Origin: a virus
Length of the DNA: 63,346 nucleotides
Strand: one strand, 5' to 3'
Virus record (IMG/VR): IMGVR_UViG_3300033153_008411
Coordinates: 1-63,346 of that record
Made by a program: the position numbers and the translations under genes. Shown here one piece after another: positions 57,074 through 63,346 of this stretch (positions within the stretch are counted from its first letter, which is position 1; each line of letters opens with the position of its first letter). Under the pieces are notes generated by a model that was not told where the DNA came from, ran no database searches, and worked only from the letters and a program-made list of their open reading frames with translations.

Positions 57074-57197
57074 CCAGTTTAGGCAAGCGGTTAGCCTGTT
57101 ACCCATACCTAGGGCGGTTTAACCCGACTCCCTTTTATTCAGGATGCTTCCCTAGGCCGAGACTCGAACTCGTTAAGACCACTTAAGGTTCTTACCC
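57074..57197 (-). other. tRNA-like structured element with halves in reversed order
   Basis: On the minus strand a T-arm (ACGAG-TTCGAGT-CTCGG, 57157-57173, perfect T-loop consensus) runs straight into CCTAGGG (57150-57156). CCCTAGG (57108-57114), its full 7-bp partner, comes about 35 bases downstream, followed by TA and a D-arm-like GGGT-AACAGGCTA-ACCG. The next CTTGCC (57082-57087) can pair over 6 bp, one of them G-U, with GGTAAG (57191-57196) upstream of the T-arm, leaving a long variable arm. This is the order expected of a circularly permuted class II-type tRNA. No clean anticodon can be assigned, CCTAGG is itself palindromic, and the 5' part overlaps the end of a coding gene. A decayed tRNA is the alternative. 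Confidence 0.35.
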
Positions 57198-57391
57198 GTT
57201 GTTAAATACCATTCTAATAATGGCATTAATTCTTCCATCCATCCTTCTCTAGCATTAGGTATATATCGAATAGGATGCTGATCTAGTTGATTGAGATCGT
57301 AAGTAGCAATATTTCTAAATAATTCATCAATCCTATTACATTTATAATACTCTTTCCAAAGATCAACTTTTTCACGTAATGATACGGCCAT
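57173..57391 (-). CDS. Family G protein 4
   Basis: 72 residues. Family G pattern: LxxxIxxY...W-x-x-E-[IL]-x-x-L-[FL]-x-W near the C-terminus; here LFRNIATYDLNQL, then GWMEELMPLLEWYLTTGKNL. Its last ~9 codons lie in the tRNA-like element. Confidence 0.6.
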   Translation of the reverse strand: MAVSLREKVDLWKEYYKCNRIDELFRNIATYDLNQLDQHPIRYIPNAREGWMEELMPLLEWYLTTGKNLKWS

Positions 57392-57394
57392 TTT

Positions 57395-57583
57395 TTATCT
57401 AGCCTTTCGAAGTTCTAACCATCGATAAAATAATTTCTTTATTTCTTTTTTCTTGACAGTTCCATCTAATAATTCGAATTTATCTGTTTCTTCGTTTATG
57501 AATGAAACACATACAATAGTATTCAAATGAGATACAATTTTTGAGTGTACATCTAACAACGCAATAAAATTGTCTTTACGCAT
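57395..57583 (-). CDS. Family G protein 3
   Basis: 62 residues. Beta-like front (SHLNTIVCVSFINEETDKFE), end KKKEIKKLFYRWLELRKAR, the E-[IL]-x-x-L-F-x-x-W part of the family. The most divergent copy. Confidence 0.55.
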   Translation of the reverse strand: MRKDNFIALLDVHSKIVSHLNTIVCVSFINEETDKFELLDGTVKKKEIKKLFYRWLELRKAR

Positions 57584-57878
57584 CAGGAAAATTCCTTTGA
57601 GTATTAGGATATTTTCTTAAATTTTTATTTTTTAGCATCCATTTAAATAATTGGTGTAATTCGATTTTCCATATATTCATGAGATTTTCAAATCCTTTTG
57701 GATTATTTTTATATCCAACCCATGTTACATAATCATATATGGCGCGGCATAGATCGTAGATTCTACTTTCTTTGTGCGCCCATTCTGGTGTGCATCCTAA
57801 TGGTAGTTTTTCATGGTTGTCTGAACCACTTAAAGTACGTATTTTTGTCCCTTTTACATTAGCTGGTATAGACATCAT
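57576..57878 (-). CDS. Family G protein 2
   Basis: 100 residues (ATG 57875 equally possible). LCRAIYDYVTWVGYKNNPKG then NIWKIELHQLFKWMLKNKNL. AAGGAATA upstream. Overlaps the previous gene by 20 bases and the next by 8. Confidence 0.6.
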   Translation of the reverse strand: MMSIPANVKGTKIRTLSGSDNHEKLPLGCTPEWAHKESRIYDLCRAIYDYVTWVGYKNNPKGFENLMNIWKIELHQLFKWMLKNKNLRKYPNTQRNFPDA

Positions 57879-58230
57879 TATTCCTTATTTTAACTTCATC
57901 GTTAATCCACCATCTAAATAAAATTTTTATTTCTTCTTTCCACATATCTACAAGTTCGATTCGCATCTCTTCGAAATTTTCCGGGATATCCTTATTCCAT
58001 TCTAAATAAGTGATTTGGTACTTCTCAATACTTTCTAGCAAAAGATTTATTCTGTTTGTATGGTGCTCGTATTCACCCATTAGTTCCTGTCTTGGATCTT
58101 TGTTAATAGAATTCCATTTAACTTTAAGTTTACCTTTACCTTTGAATTTTTGCACTTTCGCTTGAATTTTTTTTATCATGGCTTTTTCTCTAGCCAATTT
58201 CATCAATTGATTGTGTGTCAAACGCACCAT
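57859..58230 (-). CDS. Family G protein 1
   Basis: About 123 residues from ATG 58230; the frame extends further only through the inverted repeat to a TTG. LLLESIEKYQITYLEWNKDI then MWKEEIKILFRWWINDEVK. Very basic helix at 15-45 (KIQAKVQKFKGKGKLKVKWN). Confidence 0.6.
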   Translation of the reverse strand: MVRLTHNQLMKLAREKAMIKKIQAKVQKFKGKGKLKVKWNSINKDPRQELMGEYEHHTNRINLLLESIEKYQITYLEWNKDIPENFEEMRIELVDMWKEEIKILFRWWINDEVKIRNNDVYTS

Positions 58231-58250
58231 ATCATTTCTTAAACGGATTA

Positions 58251-58299
58251 AGGGAGTCAACACAAGAACAGCAAGTTTAAAACTTTGTGTTGACTCCCT
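58251..58299 (-). repeat. 15-bp perfect inverted repeat between the AAA+ gene and family G
   Basis: AGGGAGTCAACACAA (58251-58265) and TTGTGTTGACTCCCT (58285-58299) with a 19-base loop, 12 bases after the AAA+ gene stop. No U-tract follows on the minus strand, so it is not a standard terminator. It may be an mRNA-processing or stabilising hairpin or a protein-binding palindrome. Confidence 0.75.
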
Positions 58300-58311
58300 A
58301 GGAGACAATCT

Positions 58312-59496
58312 TTATGTGGACTTAATTTCTTTAGTCATCTTGATAACCGCTTCGAACAATGTATGATCATTCTTATCAACGTCATCAAGTACATCCACAA
58401 TCATTCCGGCATCATAAGTATTAGCCATTTCAGCAACTTCTTTCATCATGACTATACTCATGTCTTTATCAGCTTTGGCAACTGAACTGGCAAGCTTACT
58501 AAAGGTTCCAATTAAGTCTTTCAACTTTTTGTCACCTTTGGTATCTTCTTTATGAGTCATGTACCGGTCAATGTACTCGTAGGCCATCGCCATCGTAAAT
58601 ATAAACATGTTAGTGGAATCGGTTTTGAACTTGAAATTCTTTCTGTCAAAAACCGCCGATGTATCGATTTTTGAGTACAGTTCGTAATACATTGAAAATT
58701 CTCGGCCACCTTCAGGACCGACATGACCACCAGCACGAAACATAACTTCTGGCAGTTTGACATTATCGCTGGTACGCTCAACTGAGCTATCCAAAGCGAG
58801 TGAAAATTTATGCCAAGAACGTGGTGAACCCCACGGCTCTTTTGAATTTTCATCTTCGTGGAAGAATTTCAGGTTTGACTTCTTAGCCAGAAAAGTGGTG
58901 ATGATCGGATTAATGCTGTGTTTCATTGCCCACTGTCTCCAATCTTCAAAGTCAGCAACTACGTTATAAAAAGCAACTCGGTTGGTAATGGCAGAAAGCA
59001 TGGTTTTTGCACCAGCTCTTGCACCAGGATTACCAGCAAGCATAATGTGCGTATTCCTTGGAAGATCGTAACCTTTCAGGGAATAATCGGTAAACAACTG
59101 AAAACAGAATTTTTGGTTTTCAGGACTCGCAAGGTGAAAGTCATCCATAAAAAGGATCACACCTTTATGTTTTTCGGAAAGTTCCATCAACTCAGTAATC
59201 ATGTCAGGGAAAGTCCAGCGGGTACCTTCAACCTTTTCACCGTTGACAACGATCTTATGAAACTGAGGCAGACCGGTCATTTCTTCGATGGTTTTGGTTG
59301 ACAAATGGACGGTCAATATCGCCCAATCAACAGCTTTGACTTTTGCTTCTAACATCTTGGTTTTACCAGCACCGGGGGGAGATACAACGAATGGTACGGC
59401 TGGTAATGCTTCCGGGTTCCACGGGTTATTCCGCATAGCATCGTAGAACAGCATTTCAAGGGTTTCTTTCAATGACATCGTGGTGTTAAGTTCCAT
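58312..59496 (-). CDS. MoxR-type AAA+ ATPase
   Basis: 394 residues. Walker A VSPPGAGKTKML (about 38-49), Walker B GVILFMDDFHLAS (about 111-123), sensor 1 IMLAGNPGARAG (about 146-157). The sequence fits the MoxR/RavA group, which acts as a chaperone or remodeller with a VWA partner; the partner is plausibly the 60615-62006 protein. Early promoter 59545-59574 and box TAGGAGACAAAAATATG upstream. Client and purpose unknown. Confidence 0.78.
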   Translation of the reverse strand: MELNTTMSLKETLEMLFYDAMRNNPWNPEALPAVPFVVSPPGAGKTKMLEAKVKAVDWAILTVHLSTKTIEEMTGLPQFHKIVVNGEKVEGTRWTFPDMITELMELSEKHKGVILFMDDFHLASPENQKFCFQLFTDYSLKGYDLPRNTHIMLAGNPGARAGAKTMLSAITNRVAFYNVVADFEDWRQWAMKHSINPIITTFLAKKSNLKFFHEDENSKEPWGSPRSWHKFSLALDSSVERTSDNVKLPEVMFRAGGHVGPEGGREFSMYYELYSKIDTSAVFDRKNFKFKTDSTNMFIFTMAMAYEYIDRYMTHKEDTKGDKKLKDLIGTFSKLASSVAKADKDMSIVMMKEVAEMANTYDAGMIVDVLDDVDKNDHTLFEAVIKMTKEIKST

Positions 59497-59544
59497 ATTT
59501 TTGTCTCCTATAAGACGGTTTTAGATTAAAAAATGTTATAACTA

Positions 59545-59574
59545 ATTAAAACATAACTCAAATGTTTCTGTCAA
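59545..59574 (-). promoter_or_regulatory. Sigma70-type promoter for the AAA+ gene
   Basis: TTGACA (59569-59574), 18-base spacer, TTTAAT (59545-59550) on the minus strand, about 50 bases before ATG 59496. Lies in the 96-base gap after the 36-residue gene. Confidence 0.7.
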
Positions 59575-59592
59575 GTAAAAAATGAAATTATT

Positions 59593-59703
59593 TTAAAAAT
59601 ATTTTGCTTTGTAATATTGCATTGAAAGTTTGTGCATCTCAATACAATTCAGGGCTAAATCTTGATGAGCCAACAATATACGAGTTGCGTCGAACCAAGT
59701 CAT
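59593..59703 (-). CDS. 36-residue early peptide
   Basis: MTWFDATRILLAHQDLALNC then IEMHKLSMQYYKAKYF, one amphipathic helix. Accepted despite its size because it starts at the same kind of ribosome box as neighbouring early genes (TAGGAGATAGAAATATG) and sits 11 bases after the previous stop. Unknown function. Confidence 0.6.
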   Translation of the reverse strand: MTWFDATRILLAHQDLALNCIEMHKLSMQYYKAKYF

Positions 59704-59714
59704 ATTTCTATCTC

Positions 59715-59924
59715 CTATAGGGTTAAGTCAACAACAATAGATGCACCATCAAACCTTGCACGTTCTTTCAAGGCCATTTCAAAATCATCGGCCAGATCGC
59801 CGGTTTCGAGATCATCAATGTATTCGTCACAATCAACATCGTAATCAGAAGAGGTATCAGCGTCACTAACACAAGCAAGTGTGCAATCTGTACAGTCATC
59901 TTCACAATAAAGTTTGTAAGTCAT
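59715..59924 (-). CDS. Small acidic Cys-rich early protein
   Basis: 69 residues. Front cluster CEDDCTDCTLACVSDAD, then a strongly acidic stretch (DYDVDCDEYIDDLETGDLAD). Possible metal binding or DNA mimic; neither shown. Box TAGGAGACAGAAAATG and the promoter at 59976-60006 upstream. Confidence 0.68.
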   Translation of the reverse strand: MTYKLYCEDDCTDCTLACVSDADTSSDYDVDCDEYIDDLETGDLADDFEMALKERARFDGASIVVDLTL

Positions 59925-59975
59925 TTTCTGTCTCCTAAAAGGTTTGTTCGAATGGTTTAATAATTAAGTACACCT

Positions 59976-60006
59976 TCAATGTGGACTAACAAAATTACTT
60001 TGTCAA
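59976..60006 (-). promoter_or_regulatory. Sigma70-like promoter for the 59715-59924 gene
   Basis: TTGACA (60001-60006) with a weak -10, CATTGA (59976-59981) on the minus strand, spacer 19. The following AAGGTGTACTTAATT is almost the same as after the 45074-45102 promoter. Confidence 0.5.
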
Positions 60007-60206
60007 GACTTTTTTTTATCTAAATTGAATATTTTTGCGTGATGCTCTGTAATATTTTTTAAAGCTAGGTGAATTCCGATAGCCATTGCTTTATCAATTG
60101 ATTTGGATTTTTCATCAACAACTTTTGTGTAATCTTCTACCATGTTGATTAATGTTTTATGAAATTTTTCAATTTTATCTCTGTCTTTTGTTTTAACTGA
60201 TATCAT
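60003..60206 (-). CDS. Hypothetical helical protein
   Basis: 67 residues, all-helical and charged (DRDKIEKFHKTLINMVEDYT; AMAIGIHLALKNITEHHAKI). ATGA overlap with the repeat protein upstream; its end overlaps the -35 of the next promoter. Not recognised. Confidence 0.6.
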   Translation of the reverse strand: MISVKTKDRDKIEKFHKTLINMVEDYTKVVDEKSKSIDKAMAIGIHLALKNITEHHAKIFNLDKKKS

Positions 60207-60625
60207 AATTTCATTAGCTCGATGCTTGGATGTGGGTTTCTTATCAAATCGGTGACATCCGCTTTAACAGCTATTTTTTGCATTTCCAAAGACGGATACT
60301 CAACGTACCGGATTAAATGCGGCTGTTCTTTGATTAATAAATCAATTGTTTTCGGTTGAACATTTTCTAACAAATCAAAAAGTTCTTTCACGCCTTTTCT
60401 CATTGGGTATTTTGGAAATGTTACTGTTGGTTCGTTTTGCAATAATACTTTAGTTGTTGTTACAGCGATACCAACACGAATACCTTTTTCATTAAATATA
60501 ATTTCACCCGGTTTAAATTCACGTTTACCGGTGTATTTTTGGATAATAGATTGTGAAAAACCCACTATACCCGTATCGACTACAGTGGTTTCAACAGTCA
60601 AATAATCTGATTGTTTAGGCGGCAT
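60203..60625 (-). CDS. DUF4116-like repeat protein with N-terminal domain
   Basis: 140 residues. N-terminal ~80: small beta domain (SIIQKYTGKREFKPGEIIFN; RVGIAVTTTKVLLQNEP). C-terminal ~60: repeat units LLIKEQPHLIRYVEYPSLEM and QKIAVKADVTDLIRNPHPSI, end ELMKL. The last repeat is nearly the same as the end of 47707-48789 (VHPAIDLMSM). Overlaps the VWA gene by 11 bases. Confidence 0.66.
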   Translation of the reverse strand: MPPKQSDYLTVETTVVDTGIVGFSQSIIQKYTGKREFKPGEIIFNEKGIRVGIAVTTTKVLLQNEPTVTFPKYPMRKGVKELFDLLENVQPKTIDLLIKEQPHLIRYVEYPSLEMQKIAVKADVTDLIRNPHPSIELMKL

Positions 60626-62006
60626 TTTGCAGATTCCTAGGAATCTTAACCGTAATTGGTTCGTTATCCACGAACTTTGGTACTTGACCGATCATATGCC
60701 GACCTTCGGGAATCATGATTTGAATCGGAATATCTTCAACCCATCCGTATTGCTTGGATTGAACTAATTCTTCGATATCAGATTCAAAGTCAGTGATGAT
60801 AAGAACAATGCCGATTCCTTCATCTTCGGCGTACAGCTCTTCGATCCTATCAAAAACCTCTTTATGAGAAGTTCCACCACGACCTTTAACTTGTAACAAA
60901 TCTTCGACTGAAATTTCACCTTCATAATATTTTTCATCAAGAATATTCCAATCGTGCTTGATAACGTACATATTCTGGAAAAGATCATCACAGGCTTTTA
61001 CAGCACCCGCCGCAACTTTTAATTCGGTGTCACTAATTGATCCAGATGAATCAATTACACTTATAGCACCGTCTAGCAGCTCTTCTTCACCGTGACCGGA
61101 AACAGTCAAACCGATTCCTTGGTAAATTCGATTTAAACTTCTCCAAGATCGGTTTTCCATACTTGGCATCATTTTCCGGGATATTGCTCTTGCTAACAAC
61201 TGTTCAGTAGGGATGTCAACTCGAATCATATCTTCTAGCATTCCTACAACCGCACCAGAACCGGCACCACGACCACGTTCACCATCAGCTTCATGAGTGT
61301 GGCGGATTTCGTTCAATGCACGATCAACTAAATCTTTCTCAGCATCACTCATATCACCGGGCGCACTTCCATCTTGTTTTTCATCACCATCACCATCACC
61401 ATCACTTTTACCACTACCTTTAGGATCTTTGATATCGATATCGATGGTAACTGAGTTACCTTGCTTGTCAGTAAAAGTTACCTGATTCCCATCACCTGAC
61501 ATTGTGACAGTAATTTTATTTTGCTCTTGTTTTTTCTCAAGATATTCATAAGCCTCTTCAACCGTGATTTTTGAGTCAATATCATTATCACGAATAAGAA
61601 AAATTTTATCTTGTGGTACTTTAATCGGTAAAATACCATCATTGGCATCTTGAAGTAAAACAGTGTTGATTACATGATCACCGGCAAGATTAAACAAACC
61701 GGGATGCCGACCACCACGCCTTTGTTGGTGCTTATGTAGCGGATGAAGCATTTCATGAAGCAATGCAAAACGAATTTCATTTACAGCCCACTTATCAACT
61801 AAGTCTTCGTGAATCATAATATGAAATTTTCGTTTGATTGGATTGAAGAAGACGCAAGCTGTCTTACAGAAATGTTTTTCACCTTTTTCAAGCGTTATAT
61901 CGTAGTGATACAGGATAGTTTTGAATAGTGAAAATTCTTTCTTAAGCATGATTGACATAATTGCCAACTTTAGCTTTTCGTCTAATGGTGTCAAACTTTC
62001 TGCCAT
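60615..62006 (-). CDS. Metallopeptidase-like/VWA protein (DUF2201-type), MoxR partner
   Basis: 463 residues. Zinc-protease motif LHEMLHPLHKHQ (about 83-94, HExxH with a further His) in the N-terminal domain, a Gly/Asp/Ser-rich linker (about 195-225), and a C-terminal VWA-like domain with MIDAS SVIDSSGSISD (about 313) and VLIITDFESD. This matches the putative metallopeptidase plus VWA family often encoded near MoxR ATPases. Promoter 62051-62080 and box AAAGGAGACAAAAAATG. Whether the HExxH is active is not shown. Confidence 0.8.
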   Translation of the reverse strand: MAESLTPLDEKLKLAIMSIMLKKEFSLFKTILYHYDITLEKGEKHFCKTACVFFNPIKRKFHIMIHEDLVDKWAVNEIRFALLHEMLHPLHKHQQRRGGRHPGLFNLAGDHVINTVLLQDANDGILPIKVPQDKIFLIRDNDIDSKITVEEAYEYLEKKQEQNKITVTMSGDGNQVTFTDKQGNSVTIDIDIKDPKGSGKSDGDGDGDEKQDGSAPGDMSDAEKDLVDRALNEIRHTHEADGERGRGAGSGAVVGMLEDMIRVDIPTEQLLARAISRKMMPSMENRSWRSLNRIYQGIGLTVSGHGEEELLDGAISVIDSSGSISDTELKVAAGAVKACDDLFQNMYVIKHDWNILDEKYYEGEISVEDLLQVKGRGGTSHKEVFDRIEELYAEDEGIGIVLIITDFESDIEELVQSKQYGWVEDIPIQIMIPEGRHMIGQVPKFVDNEPITVKIPRNLQNAA

Positions 62007-62050
62007 TTTTTGTCTCCTTTAGAGATTGATTTTTTACTTGGTATGCCTAA

Positions 62051-62080
62051 TTAAAACACAAACAAAATAACTCTGTCAAG
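62051..62080 (-). promoter_or_regulatory. Sigma70-type promoter for the VWA gene
   Basis: TTGACA (62075-62080), 18-base spacer, TTTAAT (62051-62056) on the minus strand, 45 bases before ATG 62006; same form as the AAA+ gene promoter. Confidence 0.7.
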
Positions 62081-62087
62081 TAAAAAT

Positions 62088-62273
62088 TTATAGAATTACA
62101 AAAAAGAATTCACGGTGAAGAATACTTTTACTTGCGTACTTATATAGTTCTGGATATTTTTTATGTATTGCAAGTTGTTCTTTGAGTGTTTTATTCATAA
62201 ATAATTCATCAACTTCTTCTCTGGTAGGGAAAAATTGAACTTTACCCCGTTCAGGTGGGAATTTTATTTTCAT
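62088..62273 (-). CDS. Hypothetical small protein
   Basis: 61 residues. FPPERGKVQFFPTREEVDEL, helix LKEQLAIHKKYPELYKYASK, end REFFFVIL. ATGA overlap with the previous small gene. The EQLAIHKKYPELYKYASKSI stretch faintly recalls the DUF4116-like repeat. Confidence 0.6.
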   Translation of the reverse strand: MKIKFPPERGKVQFFPTREEVDELFMNKTLKEQLAIHKKYPELYKYASKSILHREFFFVIL

Positions 62274-62434
62274 AATAATCTAAACCGAATCATAGTCATT
62301 ATTTTTTTATCACGTACAGCTTTTTTTCTCCACGACATAAATTCTTCAAAGGCTGTATCAAACGGAGTTTTTTTATCAAGTACAACAAAATCTCGGAAAT
62401 ACTCAAATAAAGCACATTCTTCGGCGATTGTCAT
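62270..62434 (-). CDS. Small tagged helical protein
   Basis: 54 residues: ATG 62434 (ATGA overlap with the previous stop) to TGA at 62270-62272. MTIAEECALFEYFRDFVVLD, then DTAFEEFMSWRKKAV and the end MTMIRFRLL, like family A tails. Coupled on both sides, which supports it as a real gene. Confidence 0.62.
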   Translation of the reverse strand: MTIAEECALFEYFRDFVVLDKKTPFDTAFEEFMSWRKKAVRDKKIMTMIRFRLL

Positions 62435-62682
62435 AATAATATAAATTTTGCTTCTGGTGTTAAATAATCTTCATCATAAAAAACATCAGGATTGTTTTTA
62501 ATTAGTTCAAGCTGTTTTTTAGTATCGGACGTATATAATTGCACATGGAAAAGAATTCGTTTATCAATTTCATCTGTGATTTCTTTTGAAAGTTGCTTTG
62601 TTAATTCATCGTCAAATTCAGATTTAAATTTTTGAGTCATATCAATTGAATATTCAACTTTTAATTTTCTTGATTTTATCAT
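62431..62682 (-). CDS. Hypothetical protein with C-terminal tag
   Basis: 83 residues. KFKSEFDDELTKQLSKEITD helix, YTSDTKKQLELIKNNPDVFY, end PEAKFILL. The KQLELIKNNPDVFYDEDYLT section is like a single DUF4116-type repeat. ATGA overlap with the radical SAM gene. Confidence 0.6.
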   Translation of the reverse strand: MIKSRKLKVEYSIDMTQKFKSEFDDELTKQLSKEITDEIDKRILFHVQLYTSDTKKQLELIKNNPDVFYDEDYLTPEAKFILL

Positions 62683-63346
62683 ATATCACACCGACTGCAA
62701 AGCTTTATTTTATCCCGTAATCCTTGAAATAGATACGTTCTGTATAATTGCATCAACGGACTATGCCAAATTTCATACACTGTATTAAGGTGTATATCAC
62801 CGACAATAGCTTGCTCCTTGGCATCCCAACAACACAATGTTGCTTCACCATTCGATAAAAAAGATAAGAAGAATTTTGATCTTGTGCATCGTTGTACTAT
62901 ACTTTTTGTTTGTCCTTGATGCGGGTATCGATAGAGCCACGGAAAATTTATTCCTGTTGGATTGAATTGTTTCCAGTACGCTTCGTAATCTTGCTGCTCT
63001 TTTTCACGTCCGGGCATCCTGATCATTCTGACAAAAGTTTTTATATCTTTTTTTGATTTATTTGCTTCTTCGATAAAATACCGGACATTAGTGTAAACCT
63101 TATCGTAATCGAGCATTCTTGTTTTGTCAAAAGTTTCCTTGTAAAACCCATCAACACTGAACCGCATAATATTAACACCGGCATCAATGAGTTGGTCGGA
63201 TAATTCTGGTGTCAGTAATTCAGCATTTGTGTTGAATTCAACTTCAGCTTTTGGATCTTTTTTTATGTACTGGACAATATCTATCATTCGTTTGTCCATA
63301 AACGGTTCATTTAATAAGAATGGTTGATACACTGAACCCCAACCCC
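62679..63346 (-). CDS. Radical SAM/SPASM-domain protein, N-terminus outside window
   Basis: The frame is open to the right window edge, so the start and the CxxxCxxC SAM cluster are missing; about 222 residues are seen. FSVDGFYKETFDKTRMLDYD (second half of the SAM barrel), then the SPASM-type region: QRCTRSKFFLSFLSNGEATL, CCWDAKEQAIVGDIHLNTVY, EIWHSPLMQLYR, and the terminal CSRCDI. The Cys positions suit extra Fe-S clusters, as in peptide-modifying enzymes. Substrate unknown; the small tagged genes immediately downstream are possible partners. Confidence 0.78.
   Translation of the reverse strand, partial: GWGSVYQPFLLNEPFMDKRMIDIVQYIKKDPKAEVEFNTNAELLTPELSDQLIDAGVNIMRFSVDGFYKETFDKTRMLDYDKVYTNVRYFIEEANKSKKDIKTFVRMIRMPGREKEQQDYEAYWKQFNPTGINFPWLYRYPHQGQTKSIVQRCTRSKFFLSFLSNGEATLCCWDAKEQAIVGDIHLNTVYEIWHSPLMQLYRTYLFQGLRDKIKLCSRCDI

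Noticed and set aside
58231-58308. N-terminal extension of the 57859 gene through the inverted repeat from TTG
   Set aside because: TTG start without a ribosome site, and the hairpin arms give repeat-derived residues; ATG 58230 is preferred.
1-63346. CRISPR arrays, insertion sequences, integrase or attachment sites
   Set aside because: I saw no regularly spaced repeats, transposase-like proteins, terminal inverted repeats or integrase. The repeated units are protein-coding paralogue arrays.

Overview
The window looks like part of the genome of a large, virulent, AT-rich myovirus (contractile-tailed phage) with T4-like tail architecture and T4-like gene regulation, probably infecting a Gram-negative host. 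I see no host genes, integrase or transposase. Every gene I accept is on the minus strand, so transcription runs from high to low coordinates; genes are tightly packed and most junctions overlap as ATGA or TAATG. The host cannot be named from this sequence.

Region 1 (1-24.5 kb) is a tail and baseplate module. In transcription order it holds gp25-, gp6-, gp7- and gp8-like wedge proteins, three gp19-like tube proteins, a gp26-like assembly chaperone with a probable -1 frameshift extension, the tape measure, a gp48/54-like tube-end protein, gp53, a gp27-like hub, a spike split into an OB-fold protein and a needle protein, and a very large fibre-like protein that runs off the window. An HNH homing endonuclease sits between gp25 and gp6. 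A T4-type late promoter (TATAAATA) precedes gp25.

Region 2 (24.5-31.8 kb) has tandem family A (nine small genes), a HAD phosphatase, a secreted lytic transglycosylase, a neck-like protein, a Cas4/RecB-type nuclease, a gp32-like ssDNA-binding protein and a gp33-like late-transcription coactivator.

Region 3 (31.8-57 kb) is accessory and early. It is dominated by tandem arrays of small paralogues: family B (ten zinc-ribbon proteins), family C (alternating pairs), family D (membrane proteins), family E (eleven helical proteins) and family H (six). Between the arrays lie a guanylate kinase-like enzyme, a DUF4258-like protein, an rIIA-like GHKL ATPase with two membrane partners, a receiver-like protein, a complete tmRNA gene, a class II ribonucleotide reductase, a deoxyribosyltransferase-like protein and a primase.

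Region 4 (57-63.3 kb) has a tRNA-like structured element with its halves in reversed order, family G (four genes), a MoxR-type AAA+ ATPase paired with a metallopeptidase/VWA protein, and a radical SAM/SPASM protein cut by the window edge.

Two themes link the accessory genes. First, about fifty small proteins from unrelated families end in the same kind of short C-terminal tail, roughly A-x-[DE]-[LF]-x-x-[LM]; families B and E also share a longer form, P/F-T-x-A-E-[IL]-x-A-x-x-L-x-x-L. Second, early genes have strong TTGACA-N17-19-TATAAT-like promoters and a near-identical ribosome-binding box AGGAGACA just before the start codon, while late genes have TATAAATA promoters that fit the encoded gp33-like coactivator.
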